64,000 bases of DNA from a virus, in IMG/VR virus record IMGVR_UViG_3300025759_000064, positions 1-64,000 of that record; one strand, given 5' to 3'. Both the position numbers and the translations under genes were made by a program. A model generated the notes under the pieces. The model was not told the DNA's origin. It saw only the letters and a list, made by a program, of their open reading frames with translations, and searched no databases. Below are positions 60,683 through 64,000 of this stretch, piece by piece. Position 1 is the first letter of the stretch, and each line of letters begins with the position of its first letter.

Positions 60683-61630
60683 ATGGCTATGAATAAAGAA
60701 CAGAAAAGAGCATACGGTGAAATGAAACAGAAAGAGAATAGTGAGCGTTGGTTCGATAACCTTAGTGCTGCTATCATTGACAACAAGATACCATGGCGTA
60801 AACCATGGAGAGGAGGCACTGCAAGTATGCCGCGTAATTTAGTAAGTAAGAAAGCATATCGTGGTGGTAATGTGATACAATTATGGGTAGCAGGTATGAC
60901 TAATGGTTGGTCTGACTTACGATTTGCTACACGCAAACAGTTGTTAGCAAAGGGTTACTCAATAGAAGGATTGACTAATGACAACGCGGTAAACATACAG
61001 TTCTTCAAGCGTAGTAAGTTCACTGTTGAGAACGAAGATACAGGAGAGGAAGAGACACGCAGCAGATGGTTAGTACGTTGGTACTCTGTATTCTGTGTTG
61101 AACAGTGTGTAGATTACGTAGCACCTGAGACTGATGAAGAAGTGGTAGTAGTGCCTGAGTCTGAGATGATGGTTCACTTCCAAGAGTATATTGATTCACA
61201 AGATACACTAGACTTACACCGTAAAGGTGTACGTGCATACTACAACCTAAGTAAAGATGAGATTGTTATGCCTCCACATGAGTCATTCATATCACCTATT
61301 GGTGAAGTGATGACTGCATTCCATGAGGCTATTCATAGTACGGGTCATGTCAAGAGAGTTGAACGACCACTCAAGTCTAAGTTTGGTTCACCTGAGTATG
61401 CCTTTGAAGAATTGATTGCTGAAATGGGGCAGTTAATCGTGACACTCACACTAGGTGGTGAGTTCAAACCTGATTCAGTGGTTGAAGATAATGCTAACAG
61501 TCAGGCTTACCTTAAGTCATGGTTGGCTGCGTGTAAAGATAAAGATAAGGCTCTCAGTCAAGCGTTTAGCAGTGCTCAAAATGCGGCTGACTATATAATA
61601 AACAGTATACAAAAGGAGGAAGAAGAATGA
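60683..61630 (+). CDS. ArdC-like protein with zinc metallopeptidase motif
   Basis: A 315-residue protein. Residues 15-120 match the ArdC N-terminal single-strand-DNA binding domain (IPWRKPWRGGTASMPRNLVS, then YRGGNVIQLW). The C-terminal domain has a metallopeptidase signature HEAIHSTGH (His214, Glu215, His218) with a likely third ligand in FEELIAEMGQ (near 249). ArdC-type proteins on plasmids and phages are tied to anti-restriction and protection of incoming DNA. Position right after an early promoter fits that. Whether the peptidase is active cannot be told from sequence. Confidence 0.85.
   Translation: MAMNKEQKRAYGEMKQKENSERWFDNLSAAIIDNKIPWRKPWRGGTASMPRNLVSKKAYRGGNVIQLWVAGMTNGWSDLRFATRKQLLAKGYSIEGLTNDNAVNIQFFKRSKFTVENEDTGEEETRSRWLVRWYSVFCVEQCVDYVAPETDEEVVVVPESEMMVHFQEYIDSQDTLDLHRKGVRAYYNLSKDEIVMPPHESFISPIGEVMTAFHEAIHSTGHVKRVERPLKSKFGSPEYAFEELIAEMGQLIVTLTLGGEFKPDSVVEDNANSQAYLKSWLAACKDKDKALSQAFSSAQNAADYIINSIQKEEEE
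61588..61597 (+). promoter_or_regulatory. Partial copy of early promoter core inside ArdC-like gene
   Basis: TGACTATATA matches the first ten bases of the promoter core and lies 30 bases before ATG 61627, though it is inside the 3' end of the ArdC-like gene. The downstream CCGAGATTGA part is missing. It may be a weak internal promoter. Confidence 0.3.
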
Positions 61631-61977
61631 ATGATGAAACAATGAATGATGAAACAATGAATGTTGAAATATATGGGATGGGTGATGAACCACCTAGAGT
61701 GATTGATAAAGAACCTGAGTCAAAGATAGAAAACTTGAATGTGCATGATAATCCTATGGAAACAGCACAGCATATCATTAGAGCGATTGCTGATTATGAT
61801 GAGGACTTGTATGAATTAGTCATGTGCAAACCCGCATCATATCCTGATGAAGAGGATGACAAGTACCACGATGGTACTGCTGACTACGATAACGATGTGG
61901 ATTGGGCTGAGTTACACTCACTGATTGGGGCGTTACAATATATGTCAGAAAGATATTACAAGGAGGAAGAAGAATGA
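61627..61977 (+). CDS. Acidic hypothetical early protein
   Basis: A 116-residue, very acidic protein (net charge strongly negative). Near the start the unit MNDETMNDETMN repeats; later DNPMETAQHIIRAIADYDED and a C-terminal LHSLIGALQYMSERYYKEEE. AGGAGG precedes the ATG. It links the ArdC-like and SNF2 genes by short overlaps. Acidic proteins of this size can mimic DNA, which would fit next to an anti-restriction gene, but no family is recognised. Confidence 0.6.
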   Translation: MNDETMNDETMNVEIYGMGDEPPRVIDKEPESKIENLNVHDNPMETAQHIIRAIADYDEDLYELVMCKPASYPDEEDDKYHDGTADYDNDVDWAELHSLIGALQYMSERYYKEEEE

Positions 61978-64000
61978 TTGATACAACTAGATTTATACCG
62001 AGCAACGAAGATATGCACAAACTAATCAAAGCCTTTGCGTCAGTTCACGTAGAGAATGAGAAAGATGACATCGGGCCTAACAGACCTGACGCACCATTCT
62101 TTGAGAGAGTAGCACGCATGGATAGTATTGATGAAGAAGATTACATCGAGATGGCTGATAGATTCTATAAATACATTAACACACAACTACCAACTATTCA
62201 ACACATCGCTGGCTACCCACCTGAAACAGATTGGTCTCAAGCACTTATTGTATTGAAAGAGAAAGGTGAGAAGGCTAGGGCTGCTAGACTAGAACGTGAA
62301 AAGATACTTGCACAATTTGAAAGAGATAGAGGAGATATACGCCGTTTGTTTATGGATGCGGTGAAGAAGTTACAATGTGAATCAAGCATTAATGCTTTTA
62401 ATGTATCTTTTGTTAGAGTATTACCTGAAACAAACATGATTAGTTTTGCTACGCAGTTGGAGGAAATAGGTATGACATCAGCCGAGGCTCTAGCCGAAGT
62501 TGCTACATGGATGCGTAAGTATGCACAGATGATAGTCTCCAATAATCAGTCAAAAATAGTCCAAATTGAGGAATATGAAGAGGTTTGGTACAGCAGAAAC
62601 GACCCTCACCAACGTTATCCGCGTAAAAGTAAGAGGTTAGCATTGGATTGGGGTACACGTGACTCAGACCTGTATAGGACTCTAAAGAACAAGATACCCT
62701 TCCCCTCATTCAAATGGGATGGGGAGAAAATGTCAGTAGCACTTGATGTTATGGTGATTAATACTGCTGTTAAAATACTACAAGAAATGGGCTATTTTAC
62801 CCATGTAATAGAAGTTTTTGCATCAAAACTTGAAGCAAGTCAACCCACACCTACTAACAGTAGTGGTTATAGTGCCACCTTAAAATCAGATGCTATAATA
62901 CTCAAAGTTCCATTCGATGATACTAATTCAAGGGCTGTAATTAAAAATGTAAATGGTAGGAAATGGTTAGCAGACATCAAAGCATGGTCTGTTCCTCTAT
63001 CGGAAGCAAATGTGTTGATTAAAAAACTAGGTGAGAAAGATGTGTTTGGTGAACAATCAAGTCAGAAACAGAAACTACTCGCTGAGGTAAATAAGATAGA
63101 AGAAGTCAAAACATACCTCATGGGTAAGGCTGAGAGAATAGCAATCAGTGATGCTACCGCTTTACATGACGATGATTTAGTCAAGGACATGAAAGACAGA
63201 CTAGCAGCAATGTTTCCCGCAGGTCGCGAGTTATATCCTTTCCAATACGCTGGTGTTAGGTTTGCTGAGTTAGCAGATGGGAGATGTCTCATTGGTGATG
63301 ACATGGGTGTAGGTAAGACCATCCAAGCAATTGCATACTCAGCCTTACATCAGGAACATTGGCCTGTAATTGTGGTATGCCCTGCTAATCTAAAGTATAA
63401 TTGGGGCAGAGAAATTAGCACTTGGCTACCTAACTCAACTGTTCAAGTGGTAAAGAATGGGAAGGTGGATTTAGAAGGCTGTGACTTTACCGTTATCAAC
63501 TACGACTTAGCAACTAGACAGAAGGATAACTTAGATGCTTTAGGTGCTAATCTAATCATCTTCGATGAATCACATTACTTGAAGAATAGTAAAGCCAAGA
63601 GAACTATTGCTTGTGTATCCGTAGCAGAGAATGCTAACTCAGTTATATGTCTCAGTGGTACACCGATTACTAACAGACCAATTGAACTATTCACTACGCT
63701 TGAGATGATTAAACCTGCTGAATACAAGGGCAACTTCTTCCCTTATGCTAAAAGATATTGTAATGCTCATAACAATGGTTGGGGTTGGGACTTCAACGGT
63801 TCATCCAATGTTGAAGAGTTGCATGAGAAACTAAGAGATATTATGATACGCAGAATGAAGAACGATGTGCTTGAAGAGTTGCCTGATAAGATTAGACAGT
63901 TCATTCCAATAGTACCTAGTACAAAGTATCTAGCAGATTATAGAAGGCTTGCTAGACAATGGCTCAGTGAGTATGACTACTACAAGACAGCAGGTGGTAT
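61974..64000 (+). CDS. SNF2-family helicase with HARP-like domain (3' end beyond window)
   Basis: ATG 61974-61976 overlaps the previous stop, with AGGAGG upstream; 675 codons are in the window. Residues 1-260 are helical and unknown. Residues about 295-350 resemble a HARP domain (GRKWLADIKAWSVPLSEAN), as in SMARCAL1-type annealing helicases. The SNF2 motor follows: motif I GDDMGVGKT at 441-449, Ia/Ib near VVCPANLKYNW, motif II DESH at 531-534, motif III LSGTPITNRP. Such enzymes anneal or remodel DNA and act in fork repair. The C-terminal helicase lobe begins near the right edge and is cut off. Likely role: viral DNA replication or repair. Confidence 0.9.
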   Translation, partial: MIDTTRFIPSNEDMHKLIKAFASVHVENEKDDIGPNRPDAPFFERVARMDSIDEEDYIEMADRFYKYINTQLPTIQHIAGYPPETDWSQALIVLKEKGEKARAARLEREKILAQFERDRGDIRRLFMDAVKKLQCESSINAFNVSFVRVLPETNMISFATQLEEIGMTSAEALAEVATWMRKYAQMIVSNNQSKIVQIEEYEEVWYSRNDPHQRYPRKSKRLALDWGTRDSDLYRTLKNKIPFPSFKWDGEKMSVALDVMVINTAVKILQEMGYFTHVIEVFASKLEASQPTPTNSSGYSATLKSDAIILKVPFDDTNSRAVIKNVNGRKWLADIKAWSVPLSEANVLIKKLGEKDVFGEQSSQKQKLLAEVNKIEEVKTYLMGKAERIAISDATALHDDDLVKDMKDRLAAMFPAGRELYPFQYAGVRFAELADGRCLIGDDMGVGKTIQAIAYSALHQEHWPVIVVCPANLKYNWGREISTWLPNSTVQVVKNGKVDLEGCDFTVINYDLATRQKDNLDALGANLIIFDESHYLKNSKAKRTIACVSVAENANSVICLSGTPITNRPIELFTTLEMIKPAEYKGNFFPYAKRYCNAHNNGWGWDFNGSSNVEELHEKLRDIMIRRMKNDVLEELPDKIRQFIPIVPSTKYLADYRRLARQWLSEYDYYKTAGG

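Noticed and set aside
1-64000. CRISPR array, tRNA, rRNA or insertion sequence
   Set aside because: No evenly spaced direct repeats with unique spacers, no cloverleaf with a GTTCGA-type arm, and no transposase with terminal inverted repeats were found.

Overview
The window is a 64-kb slice from inside the genome of a tailed double-stranded DNA virus (Caudoviricetes type); genes are cut at both edges. It carries an HK97-type head and packaging set: large terminase, portal, prohead protease and HK97-fold major capsid protein. A long-tailed morphogenesis set follows: connector, tail completion, tail tube, frameshifted assembly chaperones, tape measure and a giant distal tail protein. An archaeal host is indicated by near-identical TATA-box promoters (core TATATAAA), GGTGA-type ribosome binding sites, at least one start that looks leaderless, and many small CxxC zinc proteins. 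A marine euryarchaeal (MGII/magrovirus-like) virus is my best guess from gene content, but this is inference and no database was consulted.

Layout. Positions 1-57178 are almost wholly minus-strand and run leftward from the strand switch near 57.2-57.7 kb. From right to left: (a) 48.6-57.2 kb, accessory genes, many starting with the same short helix (consensus [TN][AP]F[DEN]xAWxxLK), among them three GNAT-like acetyltransferases, plus an HMG-CoA-lyase-family enzyme and a two-gene plus-strand island; (b) 44.7-48.5 kb, a membrane-protein cluster around a Ras/Arf-like small GTPase, plus an AbrB-like protein; (c) 37.1-44.7 kb, packaging genes including TerL and a candidate small terminase; (d) 24.8-37.1 kb, a LAGLIDADG protein, portal, a 1,804-residue protein with a degenerate DNA-ligase-like domain, protease/scaffold and capsid; (e) 15.2-24.8 kb, connector and tail genes; (f) 1-15205, one uninterrupted frame of at least 5,068 codons that leaves the window at the left edge.

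Positions 57179-57731 are non-coding and packed with copies of GCGTAATG, a possible origin or control hub. From 57779 rightward all genes are on the plus strand and look early: small zinc proteins, hypotheticals, an ArdC-like protein and an SNF2/HARP helicase cut by the right edge. Three near-identical TATA promoters drive this block. A second intergenic motif set occurs twice, at 48587-48670 and 58975-59085.

Functionally the left arm builds the virion and the right arm starts early takeover and DNA metabolism. The most unusual content is the shared helix tag (14 copies in 11 proteins), the viral GTPase with membrane partners, the HMG-CoA lyase homologue, the ligase-like pseudo-enzyme and the giant tail protein.
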